Shown: positions 44,700 to 54,885 of the stretch, piece by piece
Position numbering within the stretch: the first letter of the stretch is position 1
Layout: each line of letters begins with the position of its first letter
NCBI GenBank assembly: GCA_963513935.1
Contig: OY740765.1
Location: 74,383,718 to 74,447,717, forward strand
Direction of reading: 5' to 3'
DNA: 64,000 bases
Origin: Aphrophora alni
Lineage: Eukaryota; Arthropoda; Insecta; Hemiptera; Aphrophoridae
Notes under the pieces: generated by a model
The model's database searches: none
What the model was told of the DNA's origin: nothing
What the model saw: the letters and a program-made list of their open reading frames with translations, nothing else
Position numbers and translations under genes: made by a program

Positions 44700-45044
44700 T
44701 TATGACTGGCCATAAATGTCAGTACCGATCAACATTTCAATTTTTTTAGGACAATTAAATTTCGGATCGGCTAGTTGAATATGTCTAAGCCTGTTTTGAA
44801 TTTCACAAGATGGCGACCATTGCGGTAGTTCCGAGGCTATATGGTCTAGGTCTAGGACAATGATGTTATGTGTACCTTCCAAAACACGTCCGTCCAAAGA
44901 GTCTAAAGTTAGTTTGACAAATCCTTTAATGCGTGTGGAAACATTGGAGATTCCCTGTAGGCTTAAAACTGTAGGTTGAATTTTCAGGCCTAAGTCCAAA
45001 GCACACTGCGTGGTTATAAGGGAGGTTTGACTCCCTGAATCCAA
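44700..45044 (-). pseudogene. pol: BEL/Pao aspartic protease fragment
   Basis: The frame begins LDSGSQTSLITTQCALDLGL, where Asp-Ser-Gly is the retropepsin active site in the BEL/Pao version (DUF1758). It continues through IVLDLDHIASELPQW to IEMLIGTDIYG before a stop at 44700. It would process Gag and Pol. The region to the RT block at 44460 is out of frame. Confidence 0.78.
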
Positions 45045-45219
45045 AATAGCCGTAGCTATGCATGATTTACTAGAATTTGGATTAAGTACTAATTTAGTGG
45101 TCCCTAAAATAGTAATTAATAGCGAATAGCGAGGTTAGGCCTAGTAGATAGGCTGGTTATCTTTTGCGAGTGATCGTGTCCAGTGAAGCGATGCCATTTT
45201 TGCGGGCCTTTTAGTCATG

Positions 45220-46357
45220 ATTGTGACGCTTGGTGCTTGGCGCTTGGTGCTTAGCGCTGCATAACTTGCAAACACTTTGTGATTTACAGCCTGATACAGT
45301 ATGCATGTGACTAAACAATTAACACAAAAGCGTTGCGATTTTATAAAATCAAATCCTTTGTTAGGCGATAGATTGTGAAAAGTTTCACATTTGTAAATAT
45401 TATGATCATTTTTCTCACAAAAATTACAGCTGCGTTGGTGTACAGTAGTTTGGTAAACCTGGGGTTGTGATTTTAGGTTTTACGGAACGTTAACTTTGGT
45501 ATGCGTCAATTTCGGACAAATAGATTTGTTGTCAACGGCAGTAGCGATAGTGGCGTCATCTAGACGATTACACACGCGTTTCAAAAAGTAAACAATTCCC
45601 CAATTGTGGGCACCTTACGGTCTGTTGATCGTTGGTCTTCAAATCGTTTACGGGATTCCTGATCCAGTTTCCTGAATAGGATGTCAAGAGACTTAACTCA
45701 TTAGAAATATCAAACTTTAGTACTTTTAGTGCCTGAGCATTTTCGTTAAAGGTGTCTAACATCTGTCTAATATTGTAAACAGAAGGTGAAACAATAGGTG
45801 GCATGTCAAGTATGTTTGATATATGAAAATTGACCAGGCGCCGGCGCCGTGTGTTTTGGTACCTGTCACACAGGGTATCCCACACAATGCGATAATTAGT
45901 AGAATTTAACAATTTTTAATGGTTCGCCAGGTAAAACTGAAACCAAATATGTGAATTTCTCCACGGCGGAAATTGACTCATTTTTGTTTTGTAAGCGAAT
46001 TGATGATTGTTTTGCAATGTCAATATCATGCGGGGCTGTGGGAGATTGTACAGTAGTGCTAGCGAGTTTATGTGGTATCAACACTTTAATTATTTATTTA
46101 ATATTAACCGACAGGTCAGTTATTGCGTCTTGAGCGGCGAGAACCTTTTGCAACTGATCTTCTGTCGTGTTTTCATCTTCGACAACGCGCGCTATATAAC
46201 CATCGAACTCGAGAATCTTCTTTGTGACAACCTCCGAATATTCTACGAGGTTTAACGGCTCAGTTTCAACCTCACTAAGCGTGTGAACTGCTTCATAAAT
46301 TTTCTCAAACTGCGCTTTAATTAGTGTTGATTGTCGTGAGAATGCCGAAAATCGCAT
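45220..46357 (-). pseudogene. gag: BEL/Pao Gag (DUF1759-type, broken)
   Basis: The N-terminus starts MRFSAFSRQSTLIKAQFEKI at 46357. A second frame holds SISAVEKFTYLVSVLPGEPL, the DUF1759 core, and a third (45912-45568) holds YRIVWDTLCDRYQNTRRRRLVNFHI-like sequence split by indels. Part of the DUF1759 region before SAVEKF seems missing. Zinc knuckles lie at about 45450-45220 in shifting frames (CNFCEKNDHNIYKC; SQRFCVNC). Gag would package the element RNA. At least four breaks are present. Confidence 0.75.
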
Positions 46358-47083
46358 GATTGCGTACAGTCAGTTTCAAAATGGCCGATGAATTTCCAAT
46401 TAGCTGGTATTCTTGTTATGTATGAAAATAATAGAGGAAATTAATTGAATGCAATTATAATTAACGTGGATAGACAATTACTATTTTTGCAACTGCAGTG
46501 ATTTAATTAAGTGTCAAAAATAAAATTATTGCATTCAGAACGTTACTTTTAATAGCATGCAGAATCGCATTTTGTTGATTTCGTTAGATTGTTTATCTGT
46601 TAAATTAGGCTAAGTAGATTTTGTTACACAGGTCTTACTTAATAAACAAGACCTAAGTAAATACAGATAAGCTGGCTGCACAGCTGTGCTTGAACAACAA
46701 TGATACAGACTTTCTCTTTTCTGTCCAGTATCGCGGTACAAATGTGGATATAGCGTAACAAAATAGCGAAACAAAATGGCTGCCACCGCTTTATAAAAAT
46801 GTCTAAATCGAATGCAATTTTATTTAGAACTGGCAGAGCCTAATTTCAGTCTGACACGAAATTAGGTTGTTTGAGTAATTCAATTTTACTTTAATAATTA
46901 ACTGAGAATTCGGATAGTAGGCTATATTAATTTGTGAAGCTTAGACCAATATGACTGATTTACTGTGTGTTAGCGTTTAAAACAGAAAAAAAAAATATTT
47001 TGTTTAAATGATGATTACACAGATTACACTCCTATAACGTAATACCCAAAACTGATATAGATCCGGCCCGGAAGACCAAAAAT
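46358..47083 (-). other. BEL/Pao leader with primer-binding site
   Basis: In element sense TGGTCTTCCGGGCCGGAT (47078-47061) starts five bases after the 5' LTR. It resembles the complement of an insect tRNA-Tyr 3' end as I remember it, with a few mismatches. The remaining ~700 bp is non-coding leader. Confidence 0.5.
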
Positions 47084-47522
47084 TGTAACGTAACTTAACG
47101 CCTCTGGCAGCGCTGAACAAAAGGGGTATAAATCTGGTGTAATATTTTATTGTTAATTTCCGGAGGACCTTTATTATAATATTAATTAGATAACAGACAC
47201 TGAAATAATTAGGTGAATGTTGATCTTACCTTGTGGTGTGATGTTATGATGATTCCTGGCCAGGACTGGTCTGCAGAGCTGGAAGTAAAAGATCACAAAC
47301 ACAAATACTCCAGTGTCTTTTTAAAATAGCGTGGTGAATTGAGGTTAAGCGTAAAAAAATATATAAGCGGTTTTTTTTGGTAACACGCACACTCGACAAT
47401 TGCAAAACAGCATTTGATCAAACCTGCCCCTATTATCGCATGAATCAAAAAAATGCGCACGCCGCCTCGTCAAGTGTGTAGCCTAATTGGGTTTATTGCA
47501 GAGGCCATATGAATACCAAACA
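47084..47522 (-). repeat. 5' LTR of the BEL/Pao element
   Basis: This LTR is 439 bp and matches 40700-41130. Relative to that copy it has an insertion near GCGCACGCCGCC (47455-47466) and substitutions such as CCTCTGGCAG for CCTGTGGCAG. Confidence 0.9.
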
Positions 47523-47559
47523 CCAAGGAAAACGTCTTAAACTAATGGTTGGCCTTAAT

Positions 47560-48395
47560 TTATCGATGAAAACATTTCCAGAGAAGTCCATACACTGTGT
47601 ACGATCTCGATGAATTATGGCAAGCAGACTTGAACGACATGCGTGGACTCGGGAATCTTAACGATAACAACAATAATTACATTCTTACAGTAATCGATCT
47701 TTTCAGTAAATACGCATTTTCTGTACCTTTAAAAAAGAAGACTGGGAGTCATGTGATAAGAGCATTTGAAAAAATAATTACTAATAGCGGACGAAAACAA
47801 AAAAAATCCTCAGACTGATAAAGAAACATCGATAGAAGTACGGAAATATTTTAAAAAGGACAATATTAATTATTTTACAACAAAAACCCCATACGTTAAA
47901 GCTGCAGTTGTTGAAAGATTTAACCGTACTTTAAAAAATAAGGAGATACTTAACACACAAAAATACCTATAAATATATTGACGTCCTCAATAATCTAACG
48001 AGTGGGTACAATATGTAACCGACTGATGTAAATATATCAAATAAATTCAAAGTTTTGAATAATTTATATAATAAAACTATAAAACATCATAAACCAACAT
48101 ATTCAATTGGAGATACTGTTAGAATCACAAAATCTAGAGGACAATTTGATAAAGGATATGAATCAGGATGGAGTGTAGAGATATTTAGAATACGGGGTGT
48201 ATTAAAATTTCCAATTCCACTCTACACGCTTGAAGATACCGGATTTACAAAAAGTAATTATATCAAAACATCAAATTTTTAAAATAGATAAAATACTGGA
48301 CTCTATAGGAAAAGGCGTCAGTAAGAAAGTATTTATGAGTTGGTTAGGTTAACCATCAAGCTTTAACTTTTGGATAAATGCTTCTGAAATTAATG
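47560..48395 (+). pseudogene. Polinton/adintovirus integrase remnant
   Basis: This is a retrovirus-type integrase. The first catalytic Asp lies in LDELWQADLNDM and is followed by YILTVIDLFSKYAF in the frame 47597-47818. After a frameshift, QTDKETS carries the second Asp; the Gly that usually follows is Glu here. VKAAVVERFNRTLK carries the Glu. A third segment (48055-48282) holds YSIGDTVRITKSRGQFDKGYESGWSVEIF, the SH3-like part, and a chromodomain-like tail (KVFMSWLG...SFNFWI) ends near 48395. It would insert the element into the host genome. The BEL target duplication lies about 30 bp before it. Confidence 0.8.
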
Positions 48396-48439
48396 TCAAA
48401 ATTGAGTGGACAATTCTATTTAACTCTACCAAGAAATAG

Positions 48440-49120
48440 ATAATATCATACTTTCCTTGTAAAACCATTACAAAATTTACAACACAACTACCACGTAATA
48501 TAAAACTTGTTGGTGAATGGGAATTTACTTTAGCTGAAGTACAATATCCAAATTCATTCCTCGCCGTCGTTAATGGGAAGAATTATGTATTTGAATATTA
48601 CCATTACAACTTACTCCATGAAATTATACTAGTGAAAAGAACATTATTGAAGCTTTAAGCATTGATGAAAATATTGGAAGATATATACAATTTAATTTCG
48701 ATGAACGGTCACAGCTTGTATCACTACAAACGTTATCAGATGATTTAACTCAAATAGAATTTTCACCAACTTTAGCCCTACAATTAGGGTTTGATTCGAT
48801 GGAGACCGATTTAATTAACAACAACAATCGTCATATCCAGTTAATGTGGGGCTTGGTTTACTAAATCAAATATATATTTACTGTGATCTAATACAATCAC
48901 AATATGTTGGGGATGTTATGAGTCAACTTCTGAGAGTTGTGAATATCGACTCGTCCAAATCTAGGTATGCATCACATTCAATGACTCAATTTTCCAAGTT
49001 ACAATATGTATCTACTGAATTTGATAGTTTAGAAATTGATTTAAGAGAAACATTTGACACCCCCATTACCATTTAAGTTTGGAACGTTAAGCGTGAAACT
49101 TCATTTTAAACGACTTCATT
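48440..49120 (+). pseudogene. Polinton/adintovirus penton-like (minor capsid) protein remnant
   Basis: Shifting frames encode TTQLPRNIKLVGEWEFTLAE and VQYPNSFLAVV near 48485-48570, a Gln/Leu-rich middle, then MSQLLRVVNIDSS and FDSLEIDLRETFD in the frame 48846-49076. A GTLSVKLHFKRLHSDEST-like end follows after a TAA. Segments like these occur in the single-jelly-roll penton proteins of Polintons and adintoviruses, which form capsid vertices. At least four breaks are present. Confidence 0.68.
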
Positions 49121-49142
49121 CCGATGAATCAACTCAACTTGT

Positions 49143-49479
49143 ATGACCCCTTACCTGACTTATTATAATCGTCCAGTTGGAGGTGGAATACGCAGTGTAT
49201 ATAAAGGTACTCCACATCTGAAAGGACATGGGATAGGAAGCTTTCTTGGGGATCTTGCGATTTATTATACCACTGATAAAATCTGGTGGTAAAACGATAA
49301 GTCATGAGGTATTAAAATCAGGAATCAATATTGTAGGTGATATAGTATTAACAGGAGATCCTAAATATGCATTTCAAAATAGGATTAACGAATTTACAAT
49401 AACATTAAAACATAAAGCTGATAAAAAAATTTATGCCGTACTATCAGGGTCTGGATATAAAAAAAGAAGAGGAAAGTAA
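49143..49479 (+). pseudogene. Small basic glycine-rich virion protein remnant
   Basis: ATG at 49143 opens TYYNRPVGGGIRSVYKGTP, then GHGIGSFLGDL. A frameshift at about 49250 continues into LRFIIPLIKSGGKTISHEVL and ends GSGYKKRRGK. The order, tyrosine/glycine-rich then an amphipathic hydrophobic helix then a basic tail, matches the small virion protein found between penton and major capsid genes in adintovirus-like elements. That protein is thought to act on membranes or DNA inside the particle. One frameshift separates the two halves. Confidence 0.65.
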
Positions 49480-49556
49480 CAACTCAGTCTCTCACAAAAC
49501 TCCTTAGGTACCAGGTTAGGAAAAAAAAAGTAAAAAAAGGAATATTTTAATAAAAA

Positions 49557-50820
49557 ATGGTATTTCTTCACCAACAAACTTGTGAGTGTACAAAATCAGA
49601 ACTAGATTTATTTACAAAACACAGACAAGTATAGAAAGCAGACAGTGGATACAGTATAAACCAATATCTGCATTGACTGATGATTCACCCATTGAGTTTG
49701 TTATCACAGGGAGTTTGTTGAGTTTGTGATACAGGGAGATGAATATATTGATCTATCACACACAATGTTAAATTTAAAAGTTAAAATCTTAAAATCTGAT
49801 GGGACAAATTTAGCAGAAATAGATAAGGTTGGACCAGTAAATAATTGTCAACAGTCATTGATTAGACAGTTGGACATTTATTTAAACCAAAAACTAATTT
49901 CACCATCAAATAATACCTACCCGTACAGGTCGTATATTATAGAAACATTATTACTATGGTCCTGCAGCAAAAAAATCACACATAACTTTTTCATTATGGT
50001 ATTCAGACAAGCCCGGATCTTTGGAGGATGTTAATGATGCAAACAGTGGATTTGTAAAACGACGTACGTTTACAGTTTCAAGTAAATCTGTGGATTTGAT
50101 AGGACATCTTCACAGTGACATATTTAACCAAGAAAAGTTTCTTCTAAATAATGTGGAATTACGTCTTCAGTTGATACGGACGAGGGATACATTCTCCCAT
50201 ATGTCGTCTGAATCATCGTTTAAAATAAATATAATATAAGCAAATTTATTCGTTAGAAAAATTAAAAACGACTCCTCTGTTCTTCTAGCACACAGTAAAA
50301 CACTTGAATTAAGTTCTACAAAATATCCATCACACGGGTGGAAGTTAACTTCCGAAACTTGTTTATTATTGGTTTAGTTAGTAATAAAGTTTTCAATGGT
50401 GATTTAAAAACCAACCCATACAACTTTAATCATTACAAAACTAATTTCTTCTCACTTTATATTATTGGAGTTCAAATTCCTTCAAAACCGATTCAGCCGG
50501 ATTATGAAACCAACGGATTATATGTACGTGCATACTATACATTGTTTTCTGGAACAAGAGTACATTTTATGAATGATTGAAATGATATATCAAGAGATGA
50601 TTATTCAAAAGATTACTGTCCTATGGAATTTGATTTTACACCTGACCTCTCTGCAAATTTAATGTCACTTTGGAATCTTATACGTCATGCAAACCTACGT
50701 ATTGAAATCAGGTTTGAGTCAGAGTTGACAGAAACAATGAACTGTATTGTATACGGTGAATTTAACAATGTTATTGAAATTGATAAACATAGGAATGTTA
50801 TTTCAGACTATGGAGGATAA
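49557..50820 (+). pseudogene. Polinton/adintovirus major capsid protein remnant
   Basis: This is a double-jelly-roll major capsid protein spread over several frames: TKSELDLFTK near the start, SALTDDSPIEFVI near 49675, EYIDLSHTMLNLKVK and NNTYPYRSYIIETLL (49726-50034), VDLIGHLHSDIFNQEKFLLN (50021-50239), then PYNFNHYKTNFFSLYI and VRAYYTLFSGT (50338-50580). It finishes with FNNVIEIDKHRNVI just before TAA at 50818-50820. An imperfect ~24-bp tandem duplication lies near 49695-49740 (TTGAGTTTGT unit). There are about five frame breaks. Total length, about 420 codons, is near that of relatives. Confidence 0.78.
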
Positions 50821-50924
50821 AAGATACTACAGACTATTAAAAAATCTAGTATGGAGAATGATACCAAATCACTAAGTTCTTTTTTATTATCAAACAAATT
50901 GAATAAGAATAATTTTCTTTTTCA

Positions 50925-51350
50925 ATGAATAGTCTGGAGATACCAAACTGTTTATCCCATCTACCCATTTCAAATACTGGAGTTTATGCATCAGATCAAC
51001 TCCCATTACGGGTTGAACTCTTTTCTGGTTTTGTTGTAAACATTGATTCACATACCCGACCGGGATCACACTGGGTAAACTGGGTTGCGATTTATATAAA
51101 TGCTGATGGACGATTGGAATATTTTGACAGCTATGGGATTTCACCAAGACACCGTTCAGACTTGAGATTTATATAAACCATCATCGTTTGTATACAATAA
51201 TCTGAAGTTGCAAAGTATGTAGGCCTATTCAACTGTGTGCGGAAAATATTCTGTACTTTTTTCTATATTTTCGTGCGTATGGATATACAATGAGAGACTT
51301 TATTTCATTATTTAATGAAAATGTTGACTGTAATGACTTATTCATATCTG
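50925..51350 (+). pseudogene. Adenain-like cysteine protease remnant
   Basis: The frame starts MNSLEIPNCLSHLP and contains GVYASDQLPLRVELFSGFVV, then PGSHWVNWVAIYI with the catalytic His and LEYFDSYGISP with the acidic residue. It stops near 51176. The Cys segment (STVCGKYS) lies in another frame near 51233, followed by YFRAYGYTMRDFISLFN in a third frame. Such Ulp1/adenovirus-type proteases mature the capsid proteins encoded just upstream. The antisense frame at 50890-51147 is a shadow. Confidence 0.72.
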
Positions 51351-51359
51351 ATTTTTTCA

Positions 51360-52435
51360 ATTCTATATACTGTTTATATATTTATATATATCTGAAATAA
51401 AAATTATATAAAAAAAACATGTTTTATTTTACAATCGAACTAAAGATTTTTTAATTTTTCAATATATATATTTGTAAAATCTATCTTGTGTGTGTAATTA
51501 TAGATTCCATCACTGATTTAAGGGCTTTGGAACATCTTTTTTCGTACCGTTAATTTAATTTTACAAAAAATGTATAAATAATTTTGTTAGTTATAATTTT
51601 TGTTCTCAAAATTACTTCATCAAAATATATTAATACATGGTACATGGCTGGTTTAAATCTATTATTACACTTAAGATATATTTTATTTCATAAGTAAATA
51701 ATAGATTCATGTTGTAGTTATCGTAAATAGGTGAACGCTTGAATAAGCACTACAACAAACCAGTTATTCAATGTATGTAAGTGGTGTAAGGAACTCAGCA
51801 CAACACACCACTTTATTGTACTTTTTTTACCATCAGATATGGATTAACTTTTGCCATTCATCACACTTGTGATGAAATATACAGAACACATGTTTCCTGT
51901 GAAAACTCAGAATGAAACATGGTTAGTGCAATATTAAACAAAAATACGTATATTTATGAACACAGAACATGACTCACACTGTTTTTTATCTTGCAGGTCC
52001 TGAGAATGACCATTTCAATGTGTTCCGAAGTGACATAATTACTTTTCTCTTTAAATATTTCATTGTTTTACTAATTGTAATATCCAGTAATGAATATTAC
52101 TATGAATTAAATATCTCTTTAGAGTATAATTTCTTGCTAATAACAGATGTTGTAGGTTTGTAAGAATAATGTATTTCAACTATATGAAAGTGTGTCATTT
52201 AATACTTGTAAATATTATATATTTTTGAATAATCATATAATGTATGTGAGTGAGTAATTAAAGAAAAATAACCAAACATTTTGTTCATTCTGAATGTGAA
52301 TTTTAAGTAAACTTTTCCATAAAATATATTTCTTCATTCTGAAATGAATTATATATAATCATATAAAATATTTACTTATCTAAAAGAGAAATTGCCATGT
52401 GCAAGAGTGTCTATATTATTCCGTTGAAATATGTC
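51360..52435. other. AT-rich spacer between protease and polymerase remnants
   Basis: No supported gene is visible. The 64-residue frame at 51969-52163 has no recognisable content. Other element genes may have decayed here. Confidence 0.4.
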
Positions 52436-52439
52436 TTTT

Positions 52440-53145
52440 TATACCACGTGAATTCCTACAAGGTTTTCGCTATAAATAGTTTCTGTCCATGAAATTACTT
52501 TTAGCTACTAACTTTTCCGCTGTTGAATTTAATGAAACAAGTCGTATACGATTACGAACGTTTTCCATAGATTTACCAAATACTGTATTAATCATCAGTT
52601 TATAGAAATCTTTTTCAAAATCTGTTCTCAATGGTTCGCAATCTTAACAGAAAGGTAAGTCATTGTGTAAGTTATGTAAGGTGTCGGGGTATGACAGATC
52701 GACTTGTAAAACATATCTATGGTCTGCCATATCGGATACAGACATGACGTTTAACTGCTCAATTTCTACATTCTTTAAAAAACGGAATCCATGTGTCGGC
52801 AAATGTTGAATTTGTGAGTTTCCGTAAAGAGAATTTACGTCGATGTATGTAATATATGACGATGGTTTGTTACTGTCGAAACGTGTTGGACAATATTTAT
52901 TGTTTGCACATGCATAACGTCTACAACATTGACTGATTCCACCACCTATTCCTTGTTCAAACAAGAGATACATATCAAAATCCGTCAAAAGTTCAAGTTT
53001 TACAACTGTTACTTTTAACATAGCGTCCCAAGCATAACTAGGCAGTATGAAATAATAGGTCGGATCCAGATTGTACGTTTTTAACGACAAGTCTCTAAAA
53101 TGTTCGAAAACATCTGTCAGGATTAATACGTCAGCTATAAGATAA
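52440..53145 (-). pseudogene. Protein-primed type-B DNA polymerase fragment
   Basis: On the minus strand the frame runs LILTDVFEHFRDLSLKT, then LDPTYYFILPSYAWDAMLK, then the motif A region YIDVNSLYG and LHNDLPFC before TAA. After a jump the sequence continues DFEKDFYKLMINTVFGKSMEN, the motif B region, and ends near 52440. About 100 residues usually found between HNDLP and the DFEKDF segment are absent, so there is an internal deletion. The exonuclease/N-terminal part, which should lie beyond 53145, and the C-terminal end are both missing. This polymerase would replicate Polinton or adintovirus DNA. Confidence 0.78.
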
Positions 53146-53149
53146 TTTT

Positions 53150-54885
53150 TTTACTGATTGGCTAAATCACTTCATTGAAAAGACTAAACCCTCTAAATCA
53201 TAGTTTATACTGTTAATTCTTGATGTCCATGTGACACATACAAAATATATTGATGTCATTGACAGAACAAGGAAGAATCACATTTCAATCATTTCCTTAC
53301 CATCGCATACTAGTCACAACTTTAGCCCTTGGACAGAATTTTTATGGGGGCTTTGAAGACACATTACAGTGAAAATATAAGGCAATGGATGATGCAATAA
53401 AATAAACCACTTGGACCCTACGACATTCCCTTTTTTTGGGAAGGTTTACCTTTGCTCTACCAGTGGTAACACCAGTAGCGGCCGATGGTTAAGGGCAATG
53501 GGAGGGCTCTGTTTTATTTTATACATGTAAGGGAAGCCATGTTATCATTCACTTAACATTCACAATCACAAAGGGTTAAACTTAAAAACATAAACAAACA
53601 ACTCGTGTGAGTGGCGAGATACTATTTAAAACAGTTGCGCCAACTTATTTTGCCCATCGAAAACAAGGTTTTTATTAATTCGGAGCATCTAATTTATGGT
53701 GGCTTCACTGACTGATGTCTGCGCGCGCAGCTTCGGACTCTGCCCTAGAAGCCCATTACACGCTGTGTAAATGACGTCACGGCACCCTCAGCTCTGTCTG
53801 CTGCTTGCCCCATATGACTAAATGCAATGAAACTGGGACGCTCTGGCCACCGTCCGAACTCCAGAATACATTCGTCAAATATTTTATATTGTAAAACTTC
53901 CGCTACAAATGATGGTGAAATCCATAGCGGCAATTCATAATTAATTTATCTCCAAAGAATTAAATACATATAGGTATTTACATTATTAAAATAATATTAT
54001 CATTGGGGGGGGGGGGCGTCCGAGAGTCCTTATGAGTAAGCCGCCACTGGGTAACACTGTTGTGAAAGGCTTCAAAGTAACGGGGATTTTCCCATTGGTT
54101 AGAAATACATTTTCAAATTCAGACTTCATGACATCGGAACAAGAAATGGAATTCATAACAAATTCTGAAGACCAGCTTGAAAAAGTTCAGATCTGCCAGC
54201 TGTCAGATCTGTAACAGAATGCGCAAATTCTGTAAACGTCAGATCTGTGATAGAATCTGTAATTTCTGCATAAGTGAATGAAATACAACCAAGTATATTT
54301 TTAGTGCCTCCAAAAGAAATTCATCAGTCCCAAACAAATTGGTAAAAAATCTAATCGAGGCCGTAAGCTAGCTTAGTTACAGACTCATCCTACAAGGCTA
54401 AATCTAATAGAGTCAATAAATAAAAGGGAGGAAACAAAGAATAATAGAGAACGAAGAAGACGACGAGGACGTAGGGCTGCCAAGAAACGTGGTTCAGAAG
54501 AACTTGTTTGACAATCGACAAACAAGTCGATTCTGTTTGCCGTCCTGTTTAGAGGAATCGAGCCTAACTAAAAAGAGAGGAAGAGGAGGTAGAAAAGCGT
54601 TAAGATGAAGTGAGATTGGAGCAAAAGACTGCAGCGATTCTAAAAGCGATACAGCTGACAACATTAATCTGTCTAATTCTTCAGGTCACCCCCCTCCCTG
54701 TCCAGGTGTAACAGTAGGAGAGGAAGAACCCAATGACAACAATGTCTCCTGCATGTTTTGTGACAGGCAGTTCTCAGACTACCACCGTGGAGAGCTATGT
54801 ATTCAATGCTTCTGCACACATAACGACTGTGCGGGAGGGAGCAGAAAAAGAACTTTATATATATGCGATTTTTCTAAATAGACCC
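53150..54885 (+). pseudogene. pogo/Tigger-like (DDE_1) transposase fragment, split by a MITE
   Basis: The plus strand starts inside the catalytic domain (TDWLNHFIEKTKPSKS), continues with LILDVHVTHT holding a catalytic Asp, then ISIISLPSHTSH. After the inserted hAT MITE the same protein resumes with VVKGFKVTGIFPLVRNTF and FMTSEQEMEF (54032-54214). The tail near 54480-54880 is decayed: an Arg-rich linker, then a Cys/His finger CMFCDRQFSDYHRGELCIQC ending ICDFSK. The N-terminal DNA-binding part and first catalytic Asp are missing. Its 5' edge abuts the polymerase fragment within about 10 bp. Confidence 0.68.
53473..54049. mobile_element. Non-autonomous hAT element (577-bp MITE) with perfect 8-bp TSD
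   Basis: The termini are CAGTAGCGGCCGATG at the left and the reverse complement CAGTGGCGGCTTACT at the right. GGTAACAC flanks both sides (53465-53472 and 54050-54057). It carries no transposase motif; the minus-strand frame at 53745-53933 has no recognisable domain. A run of 14 G residues lies near 54005. It interrupts the pogo-like transposase reading sequence, which resumes after it. Confidence 0.9.

Larger units (their letters stand above)
40700..47522 (-). mobile_element. BEL/Pao LTR retrotransposon
   Basis: This 6.8-kb element lies on the minus strand with LTRs at 47522-47084 (5') and 41130-40700 (3'). It is flanked by CCAAG on both sides (40695-40699 and 47523-47527). The order in its own direction is gag with zinc knuckles, aspartic protease, RT, RNase H, integrase and a C-terminal DUF5641-like region, which is the BEL/Pao order. 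The LTRs differ at about six substitutions and an 8-bp length difference, so it is older than gypsy elements A and B. It landed in the Polinton-like element. Confidence 0.92.
38834..53145. mobile_element. Decayed Polinton/adintovirus-like element, split by a BEL retrotransposon
   Basis: Remnants of a virus-like large DNA transposon lie in order. On the plus strand are two small unidentified ORFs, a packaging ATPase, [BEL insertion 40700-47522], a retrovirus-type integrase, a penton-like protein, a small basic virion protein, a major capsid protein and an adenain-like protease. A type-B DNA polymerase fragment lies on the minus strand. This gene set is diagnostic for Polinton/Maverick elements and the related adintoviruses. 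Every gene has stops or frameshifts, so the copy is dead. No terminal inverted repeats or 6-bp target duplication were found, and the polymerase end is missing at 53145. Boundaries are those of recognisable coding sequence only. Confidence 0.82.
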
